Below, piece after piece: positions 7,255 through 14,934 of a stretch of DNA of 40,206 bases. Source of the stretch: Clostridiales bacterium GWF2_38_85 (lineage in GTDB: Bacteria > Bacillota > Clostridia > Oscillospirales > CAG-382). Position 1 is the first letter of the stretch. Each line of letters opens with the position of its first letter. A model generated the notes under the pieces. That model searched no databases, had not been told where the DNA came from, and was given only the letters and a program-made list of their open reading frames with translations. The stretch is from assembly GCA_001797275.1 (NCBI GenBank), contig MGOY01000005.1:1-40206 (forward strand), given 5' to 3'. The position numbers and the translations under genes were made by a program.

Positions 7255-7884
7255 ATGAAAAGAAAACTTATTACAATAGCCAGACAATTCTGTTCAGGTG
7301 GCGATGATATTGCACAAAAGCTTGCGGAAGCATTGAATATCGATTTCTTTGATAAAGGAAAAATAAAAGAAAGAATCAAAGAACATGGGATTGACGAAGA
7401 ATCCTTTGAACGCCTTGACAAACGTACAGCAAGCAGCTTCCTTTATTCGCTTGCTGTCACAAGCATGCATGGGCATATTCCTGCAAGTATCAATGATGTT
7501 GTCATAGGAGATCACTTCTTTGAAACACAATCTGAATTGATAAATAAAATTGCTTCTGAAACCGATGCAATTTTTCTTGGAAGATGTGCGGATTATATTC
7601 TCGATTCAAAGTACGAGCTGGTAAAAATATTCATATATGCTGACTTTGAAGATCGTGTAGAAGCAGCAGAGAAAGAGTTCAATATAAAAGATACACATGC
7701 AAGGACTCTTGTAAAAAAGAGTGATAAAAAAAGAGCATCATATTATAATTTCTATACCGGGAAAGTCTGGGGCAACGCAGATAATTATGACATATCAATT
7801 AACGCAGGAACTCTTGGTATAGACAGTACAGTAAAGCTTTTAAAGACATTTATCGAAATTGCAATAAGTAAGCATAAGCAATGA
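7255..7884 (+). CDS. cytidylate kinase-like family protein
   Basis: 209 residues, the usual length of the clostridial cytidylate-kinase-like (P-loop NTPase) family. The start MKRKLITIARQFCSGGDDIA corresponds to I[ST]I[SG]RQ.GSGG..IA of that family, in which the degenerate P-loop replaces a canonical GxxGxGK[ST]. YDKELL-like DFFDKGKI, the FLGRCADYIL segment and RAxYYNFYTGKxWG near the C-terminus are also family traits. These proteins are not the housekeeping Cmk and their substrate is unproven. The ATG at 7255 has AAGAAGGA about 12 nt upstream. Its leader is unusually structured (7133-7246). Convergent with the next gene, with 4 nt between the stops. Confidence 0.8.
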   Translation: MKRKLITIARQFCSGGDDIAQKLAEALNIDFFDKGKIKERIKEHGIDEESFERLDKRTASSFLYSLAVTSMHGHIPASINDVVIGDHFFETQSELINKIASETDAIFLGRCADYILDSKYELVKIFIYADFEDRVEAAEKEFNIKDTHARTLVKKSDKKRASYYNFYTGKVWGNADNYDISINAGTLGIDSTVKLLKTFIEIAISKHKQ

Positions 7885-7888
7885 ATTG

Positions 7889-8638
7889 TTATTGTTTGTC
7901 TAACCATTCTAAGAATTCATCGGTTGTATATGTGAATTCCACTGTGGCAACAGTATCTTTTTCAACAATAAATTCACTTAATCCATATTCAGTGCCATTA
8001 TCAGCCCAGTCATAGGTATAACCAAGTCGTGTCCATGGATAACTACTCTCAAAATATGAATATATAATATTTGAGTTAAACCATTCTATGTAGCTTTCAT
8101 CATCTGATTCGGTAAATATCGTTGTATCTATATCAGTTTTTATATCATATGAATAAGCCGGTCTTTTTATACTGTCGACAGGTACCCATATGGCTGTAAA
8201 GTAGGTATATTCTTTGTAATAGGGTAATCCGAGGAGCTGTTCGAATCTCAGCTCCCAATCTTTTACACCGGAGCTATTATTATCATACCATGCGGCAATT
8301 TCTTTATCCGTAAAAGTCCAAACTTCACCGTAACTCAGTGTTATCTGCTGTCCTTCCGGATAACTGTCGGGGTATTTATGCCAGGTTATTAACAAAACCT
8401 CATTCTCATCATTCAGGGTTGCCATATCGCTACCGGTTGTTATTTCGACAACCGGTAAAATTTCATTCGGTTCAATAGTCATTGAATCTTTAACTGCTTG
8501 TGAATATAAGTATTCAAGTGATGTATCTGCTTGATAAATTGTATAATGCCCGACAATAAGAGTTCCAAAGACTCCGAAAGCAATAAATATAACAGCAAAA
8601 AACAAAGAGAAAATTTTTTTAGTAAAAAAATTTTTCAT
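7889..8638 (-). CDS. membrane-anchored extracellular protein, unknown
   Basis: 249 residues from the ATG at 8638 (GGAG 8 nt upstream). A basic N-terminus (MKNFFTKK) and one hydrophobic helix at about residues 9-32 make a signal anchor or uncleaved signal. The rest is soluble, acidic and rich in Tyr and Trp (for example WHKYPDSYPEGQQ, FESSYPWTRLGYTYDW). No catalytic motif or known domain is recognised. It lies downstream of the DtxR-type regulator on the same strand, 15 nt away, so the two may be cotranscribed, which would link it to metal status only by context. Confidence 0.7.
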   Translation of the reverse strand: MKNFFTKKIFSLFFAVIFIAFGVFGTLIVGHYTIYQADTSLEYLYSQAVKDSMTIEPNEILPVVEITTGSDMATLNDENEVLLITWHKYPDSYPEGQQITLSYGEVWTFTDKEIAAWYDNNSSGVKDWELRFEQLLGLPYYKEYTYFTAIWVPVDSIKRPAYSYDIKTDIDTTIFTESDDESYIEWFNSNIIYSYFESSYPWTRLGYTYDWADNGTEYGLSEFIVEKDTVATVEFTYTTDEFLEWLDKQ

Positions 8639-8653
8639 AAAAGACACTCCAAA

Positions 8654-9022
8654 TTATTTCATATTTTCAAAATGCATTTTAATTTTGTTGAATGATTCCG
8701 GGCTGATAACGTGTTCAATACGGCAGGCATCATTTACTGCAGTTTCTTCATCTACGCCAAGTTTTATTAAAAAACTTTTAATAAGGAGATGTCTCTCGTA
8801 GGTTTGCTCAGCAATATTTTTGCCTTTTTCAGTTAAAAAAATTAAACCATTATTACAAATGTCAATATAGCCGTTGACTTTTAAAAGATTAACAGCACGG
8901 CTAATACTTGGTTTTGAAAAACCAAGCTCATTAACTATATCAATCGAATGGACATCAGATTTTCGTTTGCTTAAAACAAGTATAGTTTCTAAATAATTTT
9001 CTGCTGATTCCTGGATTTTCAC
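8654..9022 (-). CDS. DtxR/MntR-type metal-dependent repressor
   Basis: 122 residues, the short form lacking an SH3 domain. An N-terminal winged HTH (ESAENYLETILVL, then VNELGFSKPSISRAVNLL) is followed by a metal-binding and dimerisation helix region. The motif CRIEHVIS matches the Cys-x-x-Glu-His metal ligand set of DtxR rather than the Glu-x-x-Glu-His of MntR, which favours Fe or a related metal over strict Mn sensing; the actual metal is not known. Start GTG 9022, 10 nt after AAGGAGG. Divergent from a ZIP transporter, its probable target. The promoter -10 lies in one arm of a long inverted repeat, suggesting autoregulation. Confidence 0.88.
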   Translation of the reverse strand: MKIQESAENYLETILVLSKRKSDVHSIDIVNELGFSKPSISRAVNLLKVNGYIDICNNGLIFLTEKGKNIAEQTYERHLLIKSFLIKLGVDEETAVNDACRIEHVISPESFNKIKMHFENMK

Positions 9023-9039
9023 AACAACAACACCTCCTT

Positions 9040-9094
9040 TTGATATTATACAACAGCTTATCTTATTAATCAAGTAAATTTTGTATAATATCAA
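9040..9094. promoter_or_regulatory. paired 14-bp inverted repeats at the regulator promoter
   Basis: TTGATATTATACAA (9040-9053) and its exact complement TTGTATAATATCAA (9081-9094) are 41 bp apart centre to centre, about four DNA turns. The first arm contains the -10 box of the DtxR-type gene. This is consistent with a two-site operator or looped repression. Confidence 0.55.
9045..9073 (-). promoter_or_regulatory. promoter of the DtxR-type regulator
   Basis: Minus strand TTGATT (9073-9068), 17-nt spacer, TATAAT (9050-9045), giving a short leader with AAGGAGG. Confidence 0.75.
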
Positions 9095-9112
9095 CAGAAT
9101 TGAAAAATACAT

Positions 9113-9141
9113 TTGACAAATCACCAAGCATTTTATATTAT
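9113..9141 (+). promoter_or_regulatory. promoter of the ZIP transporter
   Basis: TTGACA (9113-9118), 17-nt spacer, TATTAT (9136-9141). The leader to GTG 9250 is about 100 nt. Confidence 0.75.
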
Positions 9142-9154
9142 ATTAATATAAAAT
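9130..9154. promoter_or_regulatory. 25-bp palindrome over the ZIP promoter -10
   Basis: Perfect 10-bp arms ATTTTATATT (9130-9139) and AATATAAAAT (9145-9154) with a 5-bp centre. It covers the -10 box and transcription start region, a repressor-type position. The likely binder is the divergent DtxR-type protein. Confidence 0.5.
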
Positions 9155-9249
9155 TTATTAATGAAGTGTCTGAAAATTACATTACGGGTATACACCAATA
9201 ATAAATAATATTCAGCAATCATTTATATAGAATTATGGAGGTCAGAAAT

Positions 9250-10059
9250 GTGAACTTTACATTGGCATTTTTAATTACTTTAGGTGCTGGGTTATCAACC
9301 GGAATTGGCAGTGCAATAGGGTTGCTTGCAAAAAAGACAAACACAAAATTTCTATCAGTTGCGCTTGGATTTTCAGCCGGTGTTATGATATATGTTTCAA
9401 TGATAGAATTATTTCCTATAGCAAAAAATGCATTAACAGCATATTATGGGTTAAAATTGGGCTCATGGATAACAGTTGCTGCATTCTTTGCAGGAATGTT
9501 TTTTATTGGATTGATAGATAAAATTATACCGGATAAAGAGAATCCACACGAAATTCAAAAGGTCGAATCTTTGCAATGCGAAGTTTGTCTTCCGCAAAAT
9601 AACAAAAACAAATTAATGCGTACCGGTGTTTTAACTGCACTTGCAATAGGAATACATAACTTTCCCGAAGGACTTGCAACCTTCTTTTCAGCAAGTCAAG
9701 AGCTTAGGTTAGCACTTCCGGTTGCAATAGCAATTGCCATACATAATATACCCGAGGGAATAGCAGTATCAGTTCCTGTGTTTTATGCAACCGGTAACAG
9801 AAAAAAAGCTTTTGTATATTCATTCCTGTCCGGACTTTCCGAACCTTTAGGTGCAATAATAGGGTATTTTATTTTGATGCCGTTCTTAAATGAGCAAGTA
9901 TATGGCTTGGTTTTCGGTTTTGTCGCAGGAATTATGGTGTTCATTTCACTTGATGAATTACTTCCTTCAGCGAGAGAATATGGTGAGCATCATCTGTCAA
10001 TTTACGGACTGCTTGCTGGAATGGCAGTCATGGCGGTTAGCTTATTGCTGTTTATATAA
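9250..10059 (+). CDS. zupT: ZIP family metal transporter (ZupT-like)
   Basis: 269 residues with about eight membrane helices. The two signature metal-site helices are clear: HNFPEG in helix IV and HNIPEG in helix V, followed by a conserved Glu in SGLSEPLGA. A cytosolic loop after helix III contains CEVC and may bind metal. ZIP proteins import Zn2+, Fe2+ or Mn2+. I chose GTG 9250 because GGAGG lies 8 nt upstream; the in-frame ATG at 9235 overlaps that site. Divergent from the DtxR-type repressor, so metal-repressed uptake is the likely logic. Monocistronic, with a strong terminator at 10063. Confidence 0.92.
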   Translation: MNFTLAFLITLGAGLSTGIGSAIGLLAKKTNTKFLSVALGFSAGVMIYVSMIELFPIAKNALTAYYGLKLGSWITVAAFFAGMFFIGLIDKIIPDKENPHEIQKVESLQCEVCLPQNNKNKLMRTGVLTALAIGIHNFPEGLATFFSASQELRLALPVAIAIAIHNIPEGIAVSVPVFYATGNRKKAFVYSFLSGLSEPLGAIIGYFILMPFLNEQVYGLVFGFVAGIMVFISLDELLPSAREYGEHHLSIYGLLAGMAVMAVSLLLFI

Positions 10060-10062
10060 ATT

Positions 10063-10089
10063 AATCGGGTGGATTTTATCCGCCCGATT
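10063..10089. terminator. bidirectional terminator
   Basis: A 12-bp stem (AATCGGGTGGAT / ATCCGCCCGATT, one T-G pair) with a 3-nt loop, 3 nt past the ZIP stop, with T-rich sequence on both sides. It also closes the convergent GH172 gene. Confidence 0.88.
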
Positions 10090-10091
10090 TC

Positions 10092-11174
10092 TCATATTAT
10101 CTCAAGTTCATCTTTTGTAAGCATTTTTGGAAATGGTGAAATGGGAAGTGTCTGATACCAATAAGCAACAGATGAAATATCGTCTTGTAATGGTAGATAT
10201 CTTCCACCGCTTCTCCAGCCTAAAGCTTGTATTGTAATTTTTATATCTTCTTCGAAACGAATAGGATCTGTTATATGCCATCTGTAAAGCCCGAAGCGTT
10301 GGTTGGCAGAATAAAGTCCATCCGGTCGTATTACTGTTGGCATGCCTGAGTATGGATTTGTGAATTCGGTGTATTTACCGTTGACATCAAAATTATATGC
10401 ACCACCGAAATAATCTTCGGTTCCGGTTCCGCAAATAGTGGGATACATATCATCACCGTCAAGATAGAACTTGATCTCGCCTTCACCCCACCAACCGTTG
10501 TTGTTCACGCCCCATGTCATATAGGTGCCAACATACTGACCTTTGCCTTTTATATTATCTAAGATTGTGTAGACGCTCTTATATGGCAGTGGATTAGTTC
10601 TTCTGAACTGAGCGTGAAAATATCCGATATCCTCAGGTACTTCAGTTAGAACATAATCAACCTGATAAAAAAAGTAATATGGATTTATATCAAGATTTTC
10701 AACTGTGATACGGCATTTTTTATTGAATGGCATTTCCCAATAGCAGTTTAAACCCTTGTTGGGATTTACGCAAACGGTAAGTGAACTGACTTGATAATGT
10801 GTGCTGAATGGATTGCAGAAGAAATCACCCATCGGAACTTCAACCGACGGAAGCTTGCTGTCATCCCAATATATTCTAAGAATAACATACCTTGAATTTA
10901 CGGTTGTCCATATATGCTTGATTGCTCCGGACCCATCAATATCAGCAATTGTAACAGTTTGTCCTGCTTCAAGCATGAAATAAGGAGATACCTTCCATCC
11001 TTCGCCTAAATCTCTTGCACAGTTTTTACCCATGCCTTCGGTTGCCATTCCGGCTTTGCTTTTTTCGCCGGTGTAATTTTCAGCGCAAATTGATCGTGAT
11101 TTTGCATCTGATAAAAGGAATAAATTTGATAAACCGGTTCCAAGTCCATTGTATCTTTCCATAAAGTATTTCAT
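10092..11174 (-). CDS. GH172/DUF2961 glycoside hydrolase
   Basis: 360 residues, matching the DUF2961 family now classed as GH172 (exo-acting on fructose dianhydride- or arabinofuranose-type substrates in characterised members). Landmarks: GLGTGLSNLFLL and the AENYTGEKSKAG stretch at the start; IKHIWTT; WDDSKLPSVEVPMGDFFC; WWGEGEIKFYLDGD followed by PTICGTGTEDYFGGAY; YRWHITDPIRF near the C-terminus. There is no signal peptide, so it acts in the cytoplasm. GGAG is only 2 nt from ATG 11174 and 14 nt from the in-frame ATG 11162, so either start is possible. No sugar transporter or kinase adjoins it. Confidence 0.9.
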   Translation of the reverse strand: MKYFMERYNGLGTGLSNLFLLSDAKSRSICAENYTGEKSKAGMATEGMGKNCARDLGEGWKVSPYFMLEAGQTVTIADIDGSGAIKHIWTTVNSRYVILRIYWDDSKLPSVEVPMGDFFCNPFSTHYQVSSLTVCVNPNKGLNCYWEMPFNKKCRITVENLDINPYYFFYQVDYVLTEVPEDIGYFHAQFRRTNPLPYKSVYTILDNIKGKGQYVGTYMTWGVNNNGWWGEGEIKFYLDGDDMYPTICGTGTEDYFGGAYNFDVNGKYTEFTNPYSGMPTVIRPDGLYSANQRFGLYRWHITDPIRFEEDIKITIQALGWRSGGRYLPLQDDISSVAYWYQTLPISPFPKMLTKDELEII

Positions 11175-11370
11175 CTCTCCATTAATAAATTTGTATATTG
11201 TTTGTCAATGTATAATTGAAAAATTCATTTTATGCAAAACAAACTATCTGTTTAAGTTTTCACCGCAGTCTTTAATAATTTCAATTTATTAAAATTATTA
11301 TATATACATATACTAATAATGTCAACAAATATTTGTGTTAAATATTTTTTCAAAAATATAAATAAACATA

Positions 11371-11399
11371 TTGAATTATGGGATAATATATGTTATAAT
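11371..11399 (+). promoter_or_regulatory. promoter of the secreted protein gene
   Basis: TTGAAT (11371-11376), 17-nt spacer, TATAAT (11394-11399), about 70 nt before the ATG at 11469. The rest of the gap from 11175 is very AT-rich; I see no clear promoter for the divergent GH172 gene. Confidence 0.65.
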
Positions 11400-11468
11400 T
11401 AATAAAGATTTAATTTGATATGAAAAATGGTCAAATAATCAATGAATTATCATGAAAGGGTTATTTTT

Positions 11469-12146
11469 ATGAAAAAAGTTTTAGAATTACTTCTTACAGC
11501 ATTATTACTTTTATCATGCATGTCTTTGTTTGTCAGCGCTGCTGATTTAACAAATGTTGCACAAGGCAAGACATACACAGTTGATATTGGTGAATCAGGA
11601 ACAGCAAGTTATGGTTATCCCGACGGTTACGGTGATGGACCTGCAGCAGAGCGTCAGCTTCTTACAGATGGCAATATTGCTACTGATAATGGTGATGCTG
11701 GTACCGGTGCACAACAAACATCTTTAGGTGTTTATGTAATTGATCTCGGTTCAGTTGTCGATGGTATTAAAAAGCTCAACATGGATATGTATGGTTGCGA
11801 AGGTTGGGGTGTCGGTGTTCCTATTAGTGTTGAATATGCTATATCAACAAACGGAACAGATTATACAACAGTTGGAACAGTTTTAGTCGATGGCGCAGTT
11901 GCAAAAGGTGTTGGCGATTGGGTTGGGTATGACTTCATACTTGAATTAACTGAAGCTCAGTCAGCACAGTATGTTAAAATGACTGCAAGTGCAACAAATT
12001 ATATTTGGAGCACTGAAATGCAGGTATTTGCAGAGAGTGCAACTACAACTCCTGATACAGGCGACAATGTTGCAGTTCTTATAGTATTACTCGTAGTTGC
12101 AGCAGCCGGTTCAATTATTGTTACAAGCAGAAAATTTGCAAAATAA
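11469..12146 (+). CDS. secreted, discoidin-like surface protein with sortase-type tail
   Basis: 225 residues from ATG 11469 (AAAGGG 8 nt upstream). Signal peptide MKKVLELLLTALLLLSCM..., with likely cleavage after VSA (residue about 25). The body (NVAQGKTYTVDIGESG, LTDGNIATDNGDAG, VYVIDLGSVVDGIKKLN, SVEYAISTNGTDYTTVG, YVKMTASATN) has the pattern of an F5/8 type C (discoidin) or similar carbohydrate-binding beta domain. The C-terminus has TPDTGDN, then a hydrophobic helix (AVLIVLLVVAAAGSIIV) and basic residues, a variant [N/T]PxTG sortase sorting signal. It is therefore probably anchored to the wall or membrane. The divergent GH172 gene makes a glycan-related role plausible but unproven. Confidence 0.75.
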   Translation: MKKVLELLLTALLLLSCMSLFVSAADLTNVAQGKTYTVDIGESGTASYGYPDGYGDGPAAERQLLTDGNIATDNGDAGTGAQQTSLGVYVIDLGSVVDGIKKLNMDMYGCEGWGVGVPISVEYAISTNGTDYTTVGTVLVDGAVAKGVGDWVGYDFILELTEAQSAQYVKMTASATNYIWSTEMQVFAESATTTPDTGDNVAVLIVLLVVAAAGSIIVTSRKFAK

Positions 12147-12167
12147 TCAGATTATAAACTGATAAAT

Positions 12168-12202
12168 AAAAAGCATTGGATTATGTAATCCAGTGCTTTT
12201 TT
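12168..12202 (+). terminator. intrinsic terminator
   Basis: AAAAAGCATTGGATT paired with AATCCAGTGCTTTTT (one T-G pair) around a short ATGT loop, followed by further T residues. It lies about 20 nt past the stop at 12146. Confidence 0.9.
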
Positions 12203-12273
12203 ATTGACTATATTTTTATTTTGTGATATTATTAATTAAACAACATTTTATTATTCTGTAATTACTATGAAGG

Positions 12274-13191
12274 GTGGTTAAGCTTGATATAATTCTGAAT
12301 GATTTATATCTTCTGCTGCTTATTATGGAACAGATGACATTTAACATTGAACTCGATGGTAATAAGGATTTTGTTATTCAAAGAACCATAGTGGTCCCAT
12401 GCGATATTTTTATCGGTACTCAAATGCAATTAATATATATATATAATGGGTATGCCGATTTTTTATTATGCGGAAACAAGTTTAGATTAAATAAAAATAA
12501 TTATATTGTTTTAGACAGAACCTTGCCATTTAGGATTGATGAAGCATATCAATGTGATGCTGTTGTTATCAGATTCAACGCTGAGTTTCTAAATTGTGAA
12601 TACAAATCGATAAATACTTTCAGAGATTTACTAAATAATTATCCACAGGATACAGAACGGATTTATCATATAAGTTCAGAATATTGCCGCTTTTTCAACG
12701 ATAATGATGGCAGAGTTGAAACCCTAATAGATAACCTTTTATCCGAATACATTATCGGAAACACAGGTTCAAAAGCAGCAGTAAAGGCTTTATTAACACT
12801 GATTATTCTTGACATTTTACGACAGCTTCAAAATAGTCGGATAATACTGAGTTCAGATATTTCATATGTTATTGAGATGATTGCAACAGATTATAATAAT
12901 GATATTTTTTTAAATAAACTGGCACATGATCTTAATATGAAAAAAGAACAATTAAGCAAGAAATTTTTATCAGAATGTAATTTGAATTACATTGATTATC
13001 TTCAAATGTTGCGAATTGACAAAGCATGCACATTACTTGCTGATACAAAGATGAGTATAAGCGATATTTCAAGAGGAATAGGTTATGAAAATGTCGGATA
13101 TTTTATCGGACTTTTCATAAGAATAAAAGGATTAAGACCTGCAGAATACAGATTTATATATAGTGATAGCAAAGGGAAGGGCACACCATGA
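12274..13191 (+). CDS. AraC family transcriptional regulator
   Basis: Up to 305 residues. The C-terminal 100 form a two-HTH AraC domain: IFLNKLAHDLNMKKEQLSKKF (first HTH), then MSISDISRGIGYENVGYF and the closing GLRPAEYR. The N-terminal part (PCDIFIGTQMQLIYIYNGYA, RLNKNNYIVLDRTLPF) looks like a cupin sensor domain. The ligand is unknown; sugars are typical. The start is uncertain: GTG 12274 sits too close to GAAGGG, and ATG 12325 has no visible site. The stop overlaps the next gene's ATG (ATGA), so the two are translationally coupled. Confidence 0.88.
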   Translation: MVKLDIILNDLYLLLLIMEQMTFNIELDGNKDFVIQRTIVVPCDIFIGTQMQLIYIYNGYADFLLCGNKFRLNKNNYIVLDRTLPFRIDEAYQCDAVVIRFNAEFLNCEYKSINTFRDLLNNYPQDTERIYHISSEYCRFFNDNDGRVETLIDNLLSEYIIGNTGSKAAVKALLTLIILDILRQLQNSRIILSSDISYVIEMIATDYNNDIFLNKLAHDLNMKKEQLSKKFLSECNLNYIDYLQMLRIDKACTLLADTKMSISDISRGIGYENVGYFIGLFIRIKGLRPAEYRFIYSDSKGKGTP

Positions 13192-13598
13192 TATTAAATT
13201 GGTTAAGAAAATTTTTATATGGCAGATATAATAAACTTGATGCATTGAATCTTACTATGTTGGTAAGCTCATTTCTAGTCAGCTTAATAAATAGCTGGTT
13301 TATCGTCAATTCGGTTATATCTTTTATACTGTGGTTGGTTTCAACTGTACTGTGTGCATTCACTATATTACGTATTCTATCTCGTGATGTTTATAAAAGA
13401 TCAAATGAGAATCAGATTTTCATCAATAAAACTGCTCCGGTATCAAGAACAGTCAAGCTAATTAAGGTTAGTTATAAAGAACGTAAAACGAATCGTATTG
13501 TTGTATGTCCGAACTGTAAAACGATGCTTAGGTTACCAAAAGGGAAGAAAAATATTCTAGTAACCTGTGTAAAATGTAAAAGTCGATTTGATGCATAA
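13188..13598 (+). CDS. two-TM protein with C-terminal zinc ribbon
   Basis: 136 residues. Two hydrophobic helices (about 22-40 and 42-60) form a hairpin, followed by a basic cytosolic tail ending in CPNCK...CVKCK, a four-Cys zinc ribbon (CxxC-x22-CxxC) like those in YfgJ/MJ0042-type and zinc-ribbon membrane proteins. Function unknown. Its ATG overlaps the stop of the AraC gene, so the two products are made together and may act together. Confidence 0.8.
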   Translation: MILNWLRKFLYGRYNKLDALNLTMLVSSFLVSLINSWFIVNSVISFILWLVSTVLCAFTILRILSRDVYKRSNENQIFINKTAPVSRTVKLIKVSYKERKTNRIVVCPNCKTMLRLPKGKKNILVTCVKCKSRFDA

Positions 13599-13604
13599 AA
13601 ATGA

Positions 13605-13632
13605 AGAGTCCCGACCATTAGGTCGGGACTCT
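13605..13632. terminator. bidirectional terminator
   Basis: A perfect 12-bp stem (AGAGTCCCGACC / GGTCGGGACTCT) with an ATTA loop between the convergent genes ending at 13598 and 13645. The T-content is moderate on each side. Confidence 0.85.
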
Positions 13633-13644
13633 ATTATATTGTAT

Positions 13645-14757
13645 TTAGTGAACTATAACTTTTTCTGTATCTTTATCAAAAATATGCATTCTCGAAGTAT
13701 CGATAGCTATCTGGATAGTATCACCGCTCTTAGCTTTTGAACGAGATGAAACACGAGATGTAAGTCTTACATCTTCAACAGAGAGGTAAAGATAAATTTC
13801 AGCACCCATAAGCTCGGTAACTTCAACATAAGTTGTTAGTGTAGAATCGGGGAACTGGTTAAGGAATAACGGTTCGTCATGAATTAACTCAGGACGGAGA
13901 CCAGCTATAACTTCTTTTCCGATGTATGCCTGAAGTTCTTCATTTGCAGCTTTTTCTGCTGGAAGTTTCAAAGAGTTAGCACCGAATTTGAAGAATATAT
14001 CTGAACCCTTCTTCTCAAGCTTACCGTTTATGAAGTTCATAGGAGGTGTTCCAATGAAGCCTGCAACGAAGAGGTTGCAAGGATTATCATAAAGTGTTTG
14101 AGGTGTATCAACCTGTTGAATGAGACCATCTTTCATAACAACAATACGGGTAGCCATTGTCATTGCTTCTACCTGATCATGTGTAACATAGATGAATGTT
14201 GTACCAAGTTTCTTATGAAGAATAGTAAGCTCGGTTCTCATTGTTGCACGAAGTTTAGCATCGAGGTTTGATAACGGCTCGTCAAGTAAGAATACTTTCG
14301 GTTCACGAACAATAGCACGACCTAACGCAACACGCTGCTTTTGACCGCCGGACAAAGCCTTTGGTCTTCTGTCAAGAAGATGAGATATATCAAGAACACG
14401 AGCTGCTTCTTCAACACGTCTCTTGATTTGTTCCTTTGGAGTTTTTCTGAGTTTAAGACCGAAAGCCATATTCTCAAAAACTGTCATATGAGGATAAAGA
14501 GCGTAGCTTTGGAAAACCATCGCAATGTCTCTGTCCTTTGGAGCGACATCATTTATAAGTTTATCACCTATGTAAAGTTCGCCTTCTGTAATTTCTTCAA
14601 GGCCGGCTAACATTCTAAGAGAAGTTGTTTTTCCACAGCCCGAAGGACCAACCAAAATGATGAATTCTTTATCTTTTATATCAAGACAAAAATCCGATAC
14701 AGCAGTTACGCCACCCGGGAACCTTTTGAAGATGTGCTTAAATAATACACTTGCCAT
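13645..14757 (-). CDS. ugpC: sugar ABC transporter ATPase, MsmK/UgpC type
   Basis: 370 residues, the typical length of MalK/MsmK/UgpC carbohydrate importer ATPases. Walker A GPSGCGKTTSL, Q-loop MVFQSYALYPHMTV, signature LSGGQKQRVALGRAIVR, Walker B VFLLDEPLSNLDAKLR, switch FIYVTHDQVEAMTMA. A C-terminal regulatory domain (MOP/OB-like, GTPPMNFINGKL, AGLRPE) follows. No permease or binding protein adjoins it, so it is probably a shared MsmK-type ATPase serving several sugar importers, as known in streptococci and other Firmicutes. AGGAGG lies 7 nt before the ATG. The leader has an 8-bp hairpin (14777-14797) just upstream of the ribosome site. Confidence 0.93.
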   Translation of the reverse strand: MASVLFKHIFKRFPGGVTAVSDFCLDIKDKEFIILVGPSGCGKTTSLRMLAGLEEITEGELYIGDKLINDVAPKDRDIAMVFQSYALYPHMTVFENMAFGLKLRKTPKEQIKRRVEEAARVLDISHLLDRRPKALSGGQKQRVALGRAIVREPKVFLLDEPLSNLDAKLRATMRTELTILHKKLGTTFIYVTHDQVEAMTMATRIVVMKDGLIQQVDTPQTLYDNPCNLFVAGFIGTPPMNFINGKLEKKGSDIFFKFGANSLKLPAEKAANEELQAYIGKEVIAGLRPELIHDEPLFLNQFPDSTLTTYVEVTELMGAEIYLYLSVEDVRLTSRVSSRSKAKSGDTIQIAIDTSRMHIFDKDTEKVIVH

Positions 14758-14934
14758 TTAAAAACCTCCTGAATATAAGGCGGCGAACAGCCACCTTTTT
14801 CTTGTCATTGTACAAACACTATAATAACAGATTTAATGATTAATTAAAAGAGGTTATTTACCCAAAATTTCGTCGCTCACTTTAGATATTTTGCATAAAA
14901 CTATTGTTCGATATGTAAATATATGCCTATAGTG

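Noticed and set aside
14777-14797. AAGGCGGC / GCCACCTT hairpin upstream of ugpC as a terminator
   Set aside because: The T-run is on the + strand, where no gene needs it. For ugpC it is a leader hairpin only, mentioned in that entry.
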